Assembly (NCBI GenBank): GCA_002731275.1
Contig: PCBK01000080.1
Span: 1-64,000 of the forward strand
Reading direction: 5' to 3'
Length of the DNA: 64,000 bases
DNA from: Deltaproteobacteria bacterium
GTDB lineage: Bacteria; Myxococcota_C; UBA6777
The notes beneath the pieces are model-generated. The model was not told the origin of the DNA and ran no database searches. It saw only the letters and a list, made by a program, of their open reading frames with translations. The translations under genes were made by a program, and so were the position numbers. Shown here one piece after another: positions 38,976 to 47,552 of this stretch (the first letter of the stretch is position 1; every line of letters starts with the position of its first letter).

Positions 38976-40034
38976 ATGAAAACAATACCATCCTGCCTGC
39001 TTTTTGTCGGGCTCTTGTTATGTCTGGGGCTGTCTTTTTCACCTTCGACAGCTGAGGCAAATGCTCAACTTGAGAAAGCGATCGCGAAAGTCAAAGACTT
39101 CGACATTCGTGGCGCGCTCAAGATCCTTGAACCCATGAAAGACAGTTCCCTCGCACCCACAACACAGGCGCAAGTCTATCTCTATCTGGGACTTAGCTAT
39201 CTCTACCTGCGTCGTCGGAGCGATGGGATCGATGCCTTCAAAAAAGCGATCAGTGTCAATTCGAGCATCAACCTGCCTGCAGGTTCCCCAAAGCGTATCC
39301 GCAAAGCCTTTGAAGAAGCACGTCGCAACTCTGGAGGTGGCGTCGGAGGACTGGGGATTCCTCCTGTTCGCCGAAGCACTCTGAATGTCCCCCCTCCAAC
39401 GCGTAGAGAGACATTTAACCCTCCACCGCTTCGACGTGAGACGTTTAACCCTCCACCACCACGTAGAGAGACGTTTAATCCTCCTCCTCCACGACGTGAG
39501 ACGTTTAATCCTCCTCCTCCACGTCGCGATGATTCGATGAATTTTGGCTCTTTTAATACGCGCAAAACACCACCTGTACGCCGTGAGCCACTTCGTCTTG
39601 ATCCTCCTCCTGGACGCAAGCTCGCTCTCTCCGGTGATAATGATGCGGAGTTGAAGATGGAAGAGAACAAGTTGAAGGCCAAAAAGCCAAGTGGTGTGCC
39701 CATTGTTGTGACGGGGGTGATTGCTGGTGCAGCGGTTCTGGCTCTTGGTGGGGGAGGCGTCTTTGGCTTCCTAGCCTCCCAAGACGTCCAAAAAGGTCTA
39801 GATATCGCGACGCCACAAACAGAGCTTCCTGCACTTGAGGAGCAAGCCAAAGGGAACGCAATGATCGCCAATATTCTCTACATTGGTGGTGGTGTTCTTG
39901 CGGCGACAGCTGTTGTGCTGTTCTTCCTCAGGCCCAAGTCCAAGCCCGTCAAAAAGAAGTCCGATATGCTCTCAAGACGTCCCCCAGCCAAAAGTATTCC
40001 TCCTGCTGTTGTCTTGGTTCCATCGACACTATAG
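38976..40034 (+). CDS. TPR-like envelope protein with RRETFNPPPP repeats
   Basis: The 352-residue product has a signal peptide (residues 1-29, ending AEA). A TPR-like region lies at about 30-120 (ALKILEPMKD, QVYLYLGLSYLYLRRRSDGIDAFKKAISVN). A proline-rich stretch with four 10-residue repeats R-R-E-T-F-N-P-P-P-P occupies about 135-190. Two hydrophobic helices flank a short loop at about 245-270 (VPIVVTGVIAGAAVLALGGGGVFGF) and 292-313 (IANILYIGGGVLAATAVVLFF), then a Lys-rich tail. The ribosome site is GAGGAGAG. It lies 14 bp behind the kelch/FGE gene and is probably in the same operon. The architecture resembles TPR envelope proteins common in myxobacteria; the function is unknown. Confidence 0.8.
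   Translation: MKTIPSCLLFVGLLLCLGLSFSPSTAEANAQLEKAIAKVKDFDIRGALKILEPMKDSSLAPTTQAQVYLYLGLSYLYLRRRSDGIDAFKKAISVNSSINLPAGSPKRIRKAFEEARRNSGGGVGGLGIPPVRRSTLNVPPPTRRETFNPPPLRRETFNPPPPRRETFNPPPPRRETFNPPPPRRDDSMNFGSFNTRKTPPVRREPLRLDPPPGRKLALSGDNDAELKMEENKLKAKKPSGVPIVVTGVIAGAAVLALGGGGVFGFLASQDVQKGLDIATPQTELPALEEQAKGNAMIANILYIGGGVLAATAVVLFFLRPKSKPVKKKSDMLSRRPPAKSIPPAVVLVPSTL
39403..39530 (+). repeat. 30-bp tandem repeats encoding RRETFNPPPP
   Basis: Four consecutive ~30-bp units (cgtagagagacgtttaaycc-like) in the TPR gene. Codon usage varies between units, so they are not very recent copies. Confidence 0.75.
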
Positions 40035-40509
40035 CGTCTGCACTCTTTGACTTTTGTACAGCGTGTGCCCTCTCTTTTTCTGTACACACCACTCCGATTG
40101 CTCACCAAACAAATCGCTTTTATCGCTTTGCCATCCAAAAGACAAGTCACTATCTTCAAGGTTCGAGATGGATCGTATTGTGTGAAAACTCGTTTTTTGT
40201 TGTGTGCATGTTTGCTTTTTGCTATCCTTTGGACGGAAAATATGTCAAAAAGCTCCCCCCGGTCTCCGGTTTTCCGTGTTTGAAACGTGCGCTTTGCAGA
40301 ACTCTCTTGCGACGAGTTTGCGGAGCGATGGGTGGGTTTTTTCGAAAATATCTCGCATTCGTTTCCATGTTCGGGTAGAACGGGATTTGGATGGTTGATG
40401 ATTCTTGTTCTATTATAGGTAAAGTGTGACCGAGAGAAGGCCGTTTGTGACTGATGTCCATGTATCCAACGGTCGATGAAACGATGAGCCAAACAACGCG
40501 AGTTGAAGT
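40035..40509. other. Intergenic region (475 bp) before the kinase gene
   Basis: No ORF with a ribosome site is convincing. It contains an inverted repeat TGTACAG...CTGTACA (40056-40087, 18-base loop) and a promoter candidate near 40387-40416. Confidence 0.4.
40387..40416 (+). promoter_or_regulatory. Possible promoter for Ser/Thr kinase gene
   Basis: TTGGAT (40387-40392), 18-bp spacer, TATTAT (40411-40416), about 94 bp before the kinase start. Confidence 0.35.
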
Positions 40510-42462
40510 ATGAACCCAGGTGATTTGTTCGCACAAGGTAGATATACGCTGCTTCGAAAGCTTCGTAGTAGTGGTATGGCTGAAGTTTGGCTTGCCCGAC
40601 AGCACGGGACGGAGGGGTTTGCAAAGGACGTTGTCCTCAAACGTATTTTGCCCCATCTCGCTGAAGATGAGAAGCTGATCTCCATGTTTTTGGATGAAGG
40701 GCGGATCGCGGCGAATCTCAACCACCCCAACGTCGTTCAAATTTTTGATCTCGGCAATGATGGCGTCGATTACTACATCGCCATGGAGTACATCCGAGGA
40801 TACGATCTCGAACAAATCCAAGAACAGCTTCGCAAACGCAACGTCGCCTTTCCTGTCGAGTACGCGCTTCGTATCATCGCGGACACATGTCTTGGTCTGG
40901 ACTACGCCCACGACTGCAAAGCCTCCGATGGGACTCCTATGAACGTCGTGCACAGGGATGTCTCACCACAAAACATCCTCGTCTCAGAGACAGGCGTCGT
41001 GAAGTTGATCGACTTTGGTATCGCAAAAGCCAGGACATCTTCGACACGCACACAGGTCGGCCATACAAAAGGCAAGATCTGTTACATGTCTCCTGAACAG
41101 ATGATGGCACGTGATCTCGATCGACGTAGTGATATTTTCTCAGCAGGTGTGGTCCTCTATGAATCACTGTTGAGCTTGAAACCCTTTGATGGGGACAACT
41201 TGCTCGCTTGCTTTCATAAGCTGATGAAAGAGGGGATCATCCTCCCTCGACAAGTTCGCCGTGATATCCATCCTGAGCTTGAACATGTCATGATGACCGC
41301 GCTCGCCAAAGATCGTGATGAACGCTATCCGACTGCCGGGGCTTTTCGACGTGCGCTTGAGCAATTTTTACGTGGACAGGGGATCTCTGTTGGACCTGAG
41401 CATCTGAGTGATTTCCTCAAGTGGTTGTTTACACCAAATGATTCCACACAAGTTGCGTTGGATCTTCCTTATGCGGTGGCCCAACAGAATGGTGCAAAAC
41501 CCCTCTCCAGTCCATCAGTCCCTGCTGGCAATGGTTTTGGTACAGAAGATCGTGTCGCAGCACATGCTGGGCGTGTGACGGCTTCTGGTGCCCCTCAGCC
41601 TCAGCACGCAGGTCGGCAAACGTCACCTGCAGGGACACCGCCTGGACCACAAGGATTCCCCCAAGGGCCGATGGCACCTCCTCATGGTGTCTCAGATCCT
41701 AATGTTCCTCACTCAGGCTTCTTCCAAGGGGCACCTGCTCCATCAGCTCACTACCAGACCGGACCTTCTCTGGGCGCGCTTGCTGGCTCTGATCCTGCAC
41801 TCGGCGGAATTGGTGTGCACTCTACCGGACCCTCCTTGGGCGTACCGATGGAGTTCAACGATGATGATGAACTCCATTACCGCGGTCGTAAAAAGCGTTC
41901 TTCTGGTGGTGTGTGGATCTACATCTTGCTGCTCTTTGTCCTCGCTGCTGGTGGTGTTTTGACAACACACTTTCTCGGGGTCTTGCCTGGATTTACGTCG
42001 GCTAGCGTGGTGACAAAGGATGCTGGTACACCGACACCTCCCCGGATCGCAACAGTGAAGCAAGACGCCGGCACACCCGATGTGCGTAAGGTCCCTGTGA
42101 GGAGCAAGCCTGATGCCAGACGGACAAAACCTGTTAAGCGTCGTGCCAAGCCGGACAAAAGGAAGAGCACCAAGCGCACAAAGCCTGTCGCTCGCAAAGT
42201 CGAAAGACGTCCTCCACCAAAAAGAAGAAAAAAACGTCGGGTGCGTGGGTGGGGATATGTGATCATTGACACTGATATCCGCGCGCGGGTCAGCATCGAC
42301 GGTAAACTGAATTACATCCGCGTCCCGCTCCTCAAAAAGAAGAAGATCAAGGCAGGGTGGCACAGACTTCGTTTTATCTCTCCCGCAGGGACAAAAGTGA
42401 AGCGGGTGTATATCACCCCTAACAAAACCAAAGACATTTACGTACGCCTTCGCTCCCGCTGA
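40510..42462 (+). CDS. Membrane Ser/Thr protein kinase with PEGA-like C-terminal domain
   Basis: The 650-residue product has a Hanks-type kinase domain at about residues 10-280: VVLKRI (Lys), HRDVSPQNIL catalytic loop, DFG, and GKICYMSPEQ. The glycine loop is atypical (KLRSSGMAEVW). HRDVSPQN is the variant common in myxobacterial kinases. A Pro/Gly/His-rich linker follows (~330-455), a membrane helix at about 476-498 (VWIYILLLFVLAAGGVLTTHF), a Lys/Arg/Pro-rich stretch, and a C-terminal PEGA-like domain (GWGYVIIDTDIRARVSIDGK). It is probably an inner-membrane receptor kinase with an extracytoplasmic sensor, and may phosphorylate ligands read by the FHA proteins, which is inference. Confidence 0.9.
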   Translation: MNPGDLFAQGRYTLLRKLRSSGMAEVWLARQHGTEGFAKDVVLKRILPHLAEDEKLISMFLDEGRIAANLNHPNVVQIFDLGNDGVDYYIAMEYIRGYDLEQIQEQLRKRNVAFPVEYALRIIADTCLGLDYAHDCKASDGTPMNVVHRDVSPQNILVSETGVVKLIDFGIAKARTSSTRTQVGHTKGKICYMSPEQMMARDLDRRSDIFSAGVVLYESLLSLKPFDGDNLLACFHKLMKEGIILPRQVRRDIHPELEHVMMTALAKDRDERYPTAGAFRRALEQFLRGQGISVGPEHLSDFLKWLFTPNDSTQVALDLPYAVAQQNGAKPLSSPSVPAGNGFGTEDRVAAHAGRVTASGAPQPQHAGRQTSPAGTPPGPQGFPQGPMAPPHGVSDPNVPHSGFFQGAPAPSAHYQTGPSLGALAGSDPALGGIGVHSTGPSLGVPMEFNDDDELHYRGRKKRSSGGVWIYILLLFVLAAGGVLTTHFLGVLPGFTSASVVTKDAGTPTPPRIATVKQDAGTPDVRKVPVRSKPDARRTKPVKRRAKPDKRKSTKRTKPVARKVERRPPPKRRKKRRVRGWGYVIIDTDIRARVSIDGKLNYIRVPLLKKKKIKAGWHRLRFISPAGTKVKRVYITPNKTKDIYVRLRSR

Positions 42463-42657
42463 TTTCTTCTTGCCATTCCCCAACACATGCCCATGTTTTG
42501 TATAGCTGACTTTACAGGTCGTAAAGGGATGTTTGCGCGTCATTTTTTTTAGGGTGGTGGGCTCGCGTTTTTTTTGACTTGTTGCATGTAGATCGCAAAA
42601 CAATAGGGTGCACGGTACATTCTTTGCTATGCACTTTGTACCTCGTAAGGAATGTCT

Positions 42658-42909
42658 ATGAAATATCTTCCAGAACCTGTCTCTGGTGGGCCACTCGCTC
42701 GCCAAAAGCAAGAAGCACGTCGTCTGGGATGGCATGCGTTGAGAGCTGGTGCTCTGACCCTTGGTGGTGTGGGCCTCTGTCTATTTGGAATGGGTGGGGG
42801 GCTCGGTTGGTTCCTTGGAGGCCTTGGTGCATTGGTCGGAACTGCCTGGACAGGTGTACAAACCTGGAAATGGTTGCAGTTTCGTGGTAAATGGGGACTG
42901 CGTTTTTAA
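42658..42909 (+). CDS. Small hydrophobic membrane protein
   Basis: The 83-residue product (MKYLPEPVSGGPLARQ...) starts at the ATG at 42658, which has AAGGA at proper spacing; an ATG two codons earlier directly abuts that site. A Gly-rich hydrophobic stretch at about residues 28-58 (LTLGGVGLCLFGMGGGLGWFLGGLGALVG) probably forms one or two membrane helices. It ends WGLRF. No family is recognised. A short inverted repeat (TGGCA...TGCCA) at 42930-42945 follows the stop. Confidence 0.55.
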   Translation: MKYLPEPVSGGPLARQKQEARRLGWHALRAGALTLGGVGLCLFGMGGGLGWFLGGLGALVGTAWTGVQTWKWLQFRGKWGLRF

Positions 42910-43022
42910 TCGTGAACCTTTTTTTCATTTGGCAGCTCATTGCCAGATGGAGTGTTTGGTCTCTTTGGAGGCCGTTTATTGTGAATAAAGTTCTACGACG
43001 ATATTGAATCGGAGGTTGTCAA

Positions 43023-43553
43023 ATGATTCGGAATTTCTTTGTGATGTTGTCAGTGTTGTTCTTTGCTGCAGGTTGTGCGCCTTCCAACTGGAAAGTCGTT
43101 CGTCAAGCGAAGCCCAACCCCTTCAAATCTGGTGCACCAGCCTTCAAAGCGACAGCGATCGACTTTGGAAGTGCGCAAATGGCTGGTGTTGCGAAAACAA
43201 TGAATAAGAAAAAGTTCAAGACCGATCTGTCTTTTCTGTCACGCCACTACCGCAAAGCGTTGTTGCGTTCGATGAATGGGAAAGGTGTGAAGATCTTCAC
43301 TGGAAAAGCCAACCCTGGTGTTTACGTGTTGCGCGCAGTTGCGACCACGATTGATCCAGGTAGCGCACAAAAGCCCAGCATGATCGAGCTGAAAGTGCAA
43401 ATCCTCAAAAACAACCGCATCCAAGATGTGATCACTGTGAAGAGCAGCACCAAGTTCGAGAAAGCCAAGTCCGTCAGCGCAAGAATGCAAATGGACGGAA
43501 AAAACCTTGGTGAGTATGTTGGAAAATATCTCTCAAAACGTCTTGGTAAATAA
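43023..43553 (+). CDS. Putative lipoprotein
   Basis: The 176-residue product has GGAGG seven bases before the ATG. A lipoprotein signal ends FFAAGC (lipid Cys at residue 18). The mature part has a beta/alpha pattern (FKATAIDFGSAQM, GVYVLRAVATTIDPG, SMIELKVQILKNNRIQDVITV) reminiscent of DUF4410-type periplasmic lipoproteins, though I am not certain of the family. It probably sits in the outer or inner membrane, facing the periplasm. It is convergent with the next gene pair. Confidence 0.7.
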   Translation: MIRNFFVMLSVLFFAAGCAPSNWKVVRQAKPNPFKSGAPAFKATAIDFGSAQMAGVAKTMNKKKFKTDLSFLSRHYRKALLRSMNGKGVKIFTGKANPGVYVLRAVATTIDPGSAQKPSMIELKVQILKNNRIQDVITVKSSTKFEKAKSVSARMQMDGKNLGEYVGKYLSKRLGK

Positions 43554-43595
43554 GTTTTTTCCTCACAAACGCCCCTCCTGACACGCCCCCATCTT

Positions 43596-44081
43596 TTATC
43601 TTCGTCGCTTAAACCTCTTTCGATTCGGTGCAAAGCGCGGCTTGAGAAAGCGCTCTTTGGGGAGCTTGATCCGCCAGCGACAACGCCACTTACGTGAAGA
43701 TTGGTTTTGCTCGCGCAATCTCCTCGTGATCACAAACATCCTGCGATCGATCCTGTAGCAAAGATCGAATGTCTGCTTCATCTTTTTGCATTCTCGGGTT
43801 CGGCGTTTTTGACAGGCGCTCCATCGCTCTTCACAAGAATAGATCGCGAGGCGAGGGTGGAGACGGATCCACCTACGGATCGTTTTTTGGACCTTTTTGT
43901 ACAACTTCCAACAACGACGGGTGCGAAACTTTCCACTTCGTTTGAGCTTGGGAAGATCTTTGGAAGGTGTTGCCTTGGTCTTGTTAGGTTTTGCTTCCGA
44001 AGTGATTGGGAGCACCGCGAAGAGCGCACAAGCAAGGACAATCTGTAAGACGTGAGGACAGGGGAGTGGAGGACGTCTCAT
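43596..44081 (-). CDS. Small secreted, strongly basic Cys-containing protein
   Basis: The 161-residue product has a signal peptide (LQIVLACALFAVLPITSEA), then a mature part very rich in Arg and Lys with spaced cysteines (RTRRCWKLYKKVQ, SCEERWSACQKRR, RECKKMKQTFDLCYR, RKWRCRW). Predicted disulfide-bonded and helical. Its ATG overlaps the stop of the upstream gene in an ATGA junction (44078-44081), so translation is probably coupled. No family is recognised. The basic/cysteine spacing resembles the C-terminal segment of the NlpC/P60 lipoprotein at 15420-16526. Confidence 0.65.
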   Translation of the reverse strand: MRRPPLPCPHVLQIVLACALFAVLPITSEAKPNKTKATPSKDLPKLKRSGKFRTRRCWKLYKKVQKTIRRWIRLHPRLAIYSCEERWSACQKRRTRECKKMKQTFDLCYRIDRRMFVITRRLREQNQSSRKWRCRWRIKLPKERFLKPRFAPNRKRFKRRR

Positions 44082-44767
44082 GAGTCCACTTTTTTGCCGA
44101 CGGCTTTCAGCGATGTCTTGCCATCCCTTGTGACGACGCGAAAGTCGATGTTTTTGTAGCCTTTCTCTTCAAGCTTGGTGACCTGTCGGGCGAGCTTTCT
44201 CTTCATCGAATCAAACGACACATTCGATGACTCGTTGTGTTGTTGTTTGCTGTTGACAAAGTTCTGGTAGATCTGTTGGAGCCGTTCTTCAGAAGGACCA
44301 TTCGCGATCCCTGTGGAGGGGCCTACCTTTTCTCTGGGGGCTTGATTTTGTTTGAGATCGGGGTTCATCAAGTCTTCGATGGTGTAGGCTGCAGGACGCT
44401 CCTTGGCCTCTTGTGAGGGGGCGTGCTCTGTCGTGACACCTTCTTTGGTCGTGACGGATAAACCGAGACGTCGACGGGCCCGTTGTCTGTCGCGCTGGTA
44501 GTTTCCTTGTTCTCTTTGGTATTTGACACGCTCCCAGTACTGAGAGTAAGAGCTAAACCGACTGTTGAGTGTACGTAGACGAAAACGATCTACCGAGCTC
44601 TTTACCTGCATCTGCAGACTTCGGATCTCCCTTTTGATGTTCTCTTTTTCTCTGTAAGGCTCTTTCTTCTCGACCCCATTGAAGAACAATTCGTATTGTA
44701 CGCGACACTCATTGATCCTTCGTTCGAGTTGATCGAGCTTGCTCTTTAATTGCTTGTTTTTATCCAT
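44078..44767 (-). CDS. Coiled-coil protein resembling the MXAN_5187 C-terminal family
   Basis: The 229-residue product has an N-terminal coiled coil at about residues 1-100 (LKSKLDQLERRINECRVQYELFFNG...REIRSLQMQV) and a disordered middle. A C-terminal conserved-looking region at about 165-225 (RLQQIYQNFVNS, SFDSMKRKLARQVTKLEEKGYKNIDFRVVTRDGKTSLKA) resembles a small family described from Myxococcus. No membrane segment is seen. It is translationally coupled to the secreted basic protein gene through an ATGA overlap. Function unknown. Confidence 0.65.
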   Translation of the reverse strand: MDKNKQLKSKLDQLERRINECRVQYELFFNGVEKKEPYREKENIKREIRSLQMQVKSSVDRFRLRTLNSRFSSYSQYWERVKYQREQGNYQRDRQRARRRLGLSVTTKEGVTTEHAPSQEAKERPAAYTIEDLMNPDLKQNQAPREKVGPSTGIANGPSEERLQQIYQNFVNSKQQHNESSNVSFDSMKRKLARQVTKLEEKGYKNIDFRVVTRDGKTSLKAVGKKVDS

Positions 44768-45219
44768 GTGTATGCGCCTTTTGCTCTCGAAAGGCCAGAA
44801 GCCAGATCGTCTGTTCTTTTCGTGCCTTTGTTTCTACTACATCCTGCCGATGAATGCCAACTTGAAACTTTTTTTTGAAGTCTGTCATACTTCTTTTGAC
44901 TGCGGGGTATAGGATATAGTTTCGGATCAATCTGGAACTTTTTGTATCGCTGTGTGTTTTTACCAGTGTGCCCAAACTGTGATACTGACGTGATTTGGAA
45001 CGTGAACCTTGACCGTCTGTTGTGGGTCTGGTACAAAGATAGAATGTCCTGTCATACTTTAAATAATTTTGGAAAGTTGGTAGGTTGCTTACCATTTGTT
45101 ACACTTTTTGTGATAAAAAATAGATGATTGAATGATGCGAACTCACCAAGGCGGTGGGTTGGTTTTTTGCCATGGTTTTGTGGATCGGCTGACTTCCTGT
45201 CCGCAAATAAAGGAACGCT
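44768..45219. other. AT-rich divergent intergenic region (452 bp)
   Basis: Lies between the coiled-coil gene (minus) and the third VWA gene (plus). An A/T-rich block at 45055-45125 holds a weak promoter-like pair (TTACCA, 17 bp, GATAAA, ending about 45118). A GG-N10-GC arrangement near 45152-45170 is too weak to call as sigma-54. No ORF is supported. Confidence 0.4.
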
Positions 45220-47349
45220 ATGAGGTACGAGATGGACCAAACAATTCAAAATGTCAAAACGCTCCTGAAAGGGGTGTTTGGTCTCGGTTTATTTTTCGGT
45301 TTGATGTTGTTTTCAGCAAACAACGCCTATGCACAACCTGCAAACTGCTTGCCCTCTGACTTGTTGTTGGTCATCGACCACTCCGGTAGTATGACGGGGC
45401 GTACTTCAAGCGGTGAGACAAAGTGGAGCGCTTCTTCGAAAGCCTTTAACACACTGCTCACACAATACGCAACCAAGCTCCGCTTCGGTCTGGTGACCTT
45501 CTCTACCACCGCAAAGCTGCGCGTGAATGTCGGTCCCAACACCGCCAACCAATGTCTCTCCATCTTGAAACAGACCAATCCCAGTGGTCGTACCGCGATG
45601 AAGTGCGCGATGGACATCTCCTACAACCACTTCAAAAACACTGTCATCCCACGTGACTCTGTGAAAGACCGACGCCGCTTCGTCGTCCTTATCACAGATG
45701 GTATTCCCAACGAATGTGGAACCAACGTCGTTCCCTCCGTCGCACGTCTTCGTTCGATCGGAGTCGGTGGTGCGAATTACGACGTCAAAACATTTGTCAT
45801 TGGCTTTGGTTCAGGGGTAGACAAAACACAGCTTCGCAACATGGCGGTTGCTGGCGGTACCCAAAAATACTACCAAGCGGATAACTTCTCCGATCTGACC
45901 AAGGCGCTGACTACGATCGCAAACGGTGCTTCTAAAGAGATCTGTGATAACAAAGACAACGACTGCGATGGCGTCGTGGATAACTTCAATGAGATCTGTG
46001 TCGCGACATGTGGTGCAGGTACACGTACCTGTAAAAACGGACAATTCACACAATGTACGACCAACAAACAGCCCTCCAAAGAGATCTGTAACAAGATTGA
46101 CGATGACTGTAACGGTAAAATCGATGACAATCTGACTCGTCCTTGCGGAAACAACTGCGGGACAGGTACAGAGACTTGTAAACTTGGTAAGTGGGTCAAT
46201 TGTACGGCACCCGGTGTGGGCGTTGAGACCTGTAACGGTAAAGACGATGACTGTAACGGTCGTATCGACGAAGGCCTCTCCAAAGAATGTTCCACCAAGT
46301 GTGGAAAGGGTACACAAGCTTGTGTCCAGGGTGACTGGAGCACTTGTACAGCCCGCCAACCACAACCTGTCGATGCATGTGATGGTATTGATAACGACTG
46401 TGATGGAAAGGTCGACAACAACGCCACATGTCCCGGTAAAGGAAAGTGCTATGCTGGTGATTGTCTGACCGCATGTACTGGTGAGTGTAAAGTCGGTGAG
46501 TACTGTGCCCCCGATGGATTCTGCCGTCCCAAAAACTGTACCCCCGAGTGTCCCGAAGGACAATTCTGTCGTCAAGGAGCGTGCTTTAACGCTGACTGTA
46601 CGACCCCCGAGGGCAAGTGTCAGGCTGGAGAAATCTGCCGTAGTCGTCGTTGTTTCCGTGACCCCTGTGCGGGCGTAACTTGTGCTGCTGACCAATTCTG
46701 CCTGAATGGCGAATGTCGTCACTCATGTGCCAAAGTCCAAGGCACTTGTAAGGCCGGTGAAGTCTGTAAAAATGGTGTCTGTACAAAAGATGATTGTGCG
46801 AGCAAGGTCTGTGCTGACGGTTACAGCTGTGTAAACGGCCAATGTGAAGCGCAGAAGTGTCCAAATGGATGTCCCCAAGGCCAATACTGTGAAGGCACTG
46901 TCTGTGTCGACTATCCCTGTAAATACGTCCAATGTCCCAGCGGACAAACATGCTCCAATGGTGACTGCTACGATCCCAATAAGTTGCCCCCCAACTACGA
47001 TCCAAATGCGACAAACACCAACGGTTCAAGCGCAACAGGTGGGACAGGCACAACTTCCACAGGTACGACTTCCACAGGCACAAACTCGACGGGTACAACT
47101 TCCACAGGCACAACCTCGACAGGTTCAACGGCCAACGGTTCGAGCGCAACGGGCGCAACTGGTTCTATCAGTAGCGCCAACGCAACAGGCGCAAACGGAG
47201 CGACTGCAAACGGAACGAATGCAAATGGTGGCAATCGTCCGACCAATGGTGCTTGTGTATGTTCTTCTGCTCACCTTGAGCCGACCTTCCCCATCTCCTT
47301 CCTCATCCTCTTCGTCTTGATGCCAATGATGTTCCGTCGACGTAAGTAA
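45220..47349 (+). CDS. Secreted VWA/MopE-repeat protein with Thr/Ser/Gly linker and MYXO-CTERM-like tail
   Basis: The 709-residue product has AAGGA upstream of the ATG. Signal peptide to about residue 39 (ANNAYAQ). The VWA domain at about 43-240 has MIDAS DHSGSM. Only four MopE-type repeats follow (~243-405; CDNKDNDCDG, CNKIDDDCNG, CNGKDDDCNG, CDGIDNDCDG). A Cys-rich EGF/TIL-like region spans about 410-590. A low-complexity Thr/Ser/Gly linker (repeated TSTGTTSTG) lies at about 600-670. The tail has GACVCS, a hydrophobic helix and RRRK, a MYXO-CTERM-like signal. It has the same overall plan as the genes at 28603 and 31784 but fewer repeats. Confidence 0.88.
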   Translation: MRYEMDQTIQNVKTLLKGVFGLGLFFGLMLFSANNAYAQPANCLPSDLLLVIDHSGSMTGRTSSGETKWSASSKAFNTLLTQYATKLRFGLVTFSTTAKLRVNVGPNTANQCLSILKQTNPSGRTAMKCAMDISYNHFKNTVIPRDSVKDRRRFVVLITDGIPNECGTNVVPSVARLRSIGVGGANYDVKTFVIGFGSGVDKTQLRNMAVAGGTQKYYQADNFSDLTKALTTIANGASKEICDNKDNDCDGVVDNFNEICVATCGAGTRTCKNGQFTQCTTNKQPSKEICNKIDDDCNGKIDDNLTRPCGNNCGTGTETCKLGKWVNCTAPGVGVETCNGKDDDCNGRIDEGLSKECSTKCGKGTQACVQGDWSTCTARQPQPVDACDGIDNDCDGKVDNNATCPGKGKCYAGDCLTACTGECKVGEYCAPDGFCRPKNCTPECPEGQFCRQGACFNADCTTPEGKCQAGEICRSRRCFRDPCAGVTCAADQFCLNGECRHSCAKVQGTCKAGEVCKNGVCTKDDCASKVCADGYSCVNGQCEAQKCPNGCPQGQYCEGTVCVDYPCKYVQCPSGQTCSNGDCYDPNKLPPNYDPNATNTNGSSATGGTGTTSTGTTSTGTNSTGTTSTGTTSTGSTANGSSATGATGSISSANATGANGATANGTNANGGNRPTNGACVCSSAHLEPTFPISFLILFVLMPMMFRRRK
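47040..47150 (+). repeat. Thr/Ser/Gly low-complexity coding repeat
   Basis: Repeated 15-bp units (acttccacaggtacg-like) encoding T-S-T-G-T, forming the flexible stalk before the C-terminal anchor of the third VWA gene. Confidence 0.7.
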
Positions 47350-47462
47350 TCACACGAGCGTCTTTCTCCGCTCCGCTTCTCCGTTTCTTCCTTCCTTTTT
47401 GCAATCCACAACAACTGACACAGCGCGTCCTCACGAACTGTCCTGCTTTAGCGAGTCATGTT

Positions 47463-47504
47463 CATGTGAATACAGCAGATGTGTATTCGCTCATGGGTTT
47501 TTTT
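47463..47504. terminator. Candidate terminator between convergent genes
   Basis: Inner stem GAATACA/TGTATTC (7 bp, loop GCAGATG) and outer CATG/CATG, followed on the plus strand by GG and seven T. It lies between the convergent VWA gene and uridine phosphorylase. The stem is interrupted, so confidence is moderate. Confidence 0.45.
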
Positions 47505-47552
47505 GTGGGGCTTTGATTTGTTTGGGGACTTGGGAGGGAGTAGGGGAGGGGA

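Noticed and set aside
41743-42735. 330-codon minus-strand frame over the Ser/Thr kinase tail
   Set aside because: Antisense to the PEGA-like end; no signal or domain, and extends into intergenic DNA.
45152-45170. GG-N10-GC motif as a sigma-54 promoter for the third VWA gene
   Set aside because: Only the GG/GC spacing and TTGC match; the -24 element is poor.
45811-46722. 303-codon minus-strand frame inside the third VWA gene
   Set aside because: Same reason: repeat-derived antisense frame.
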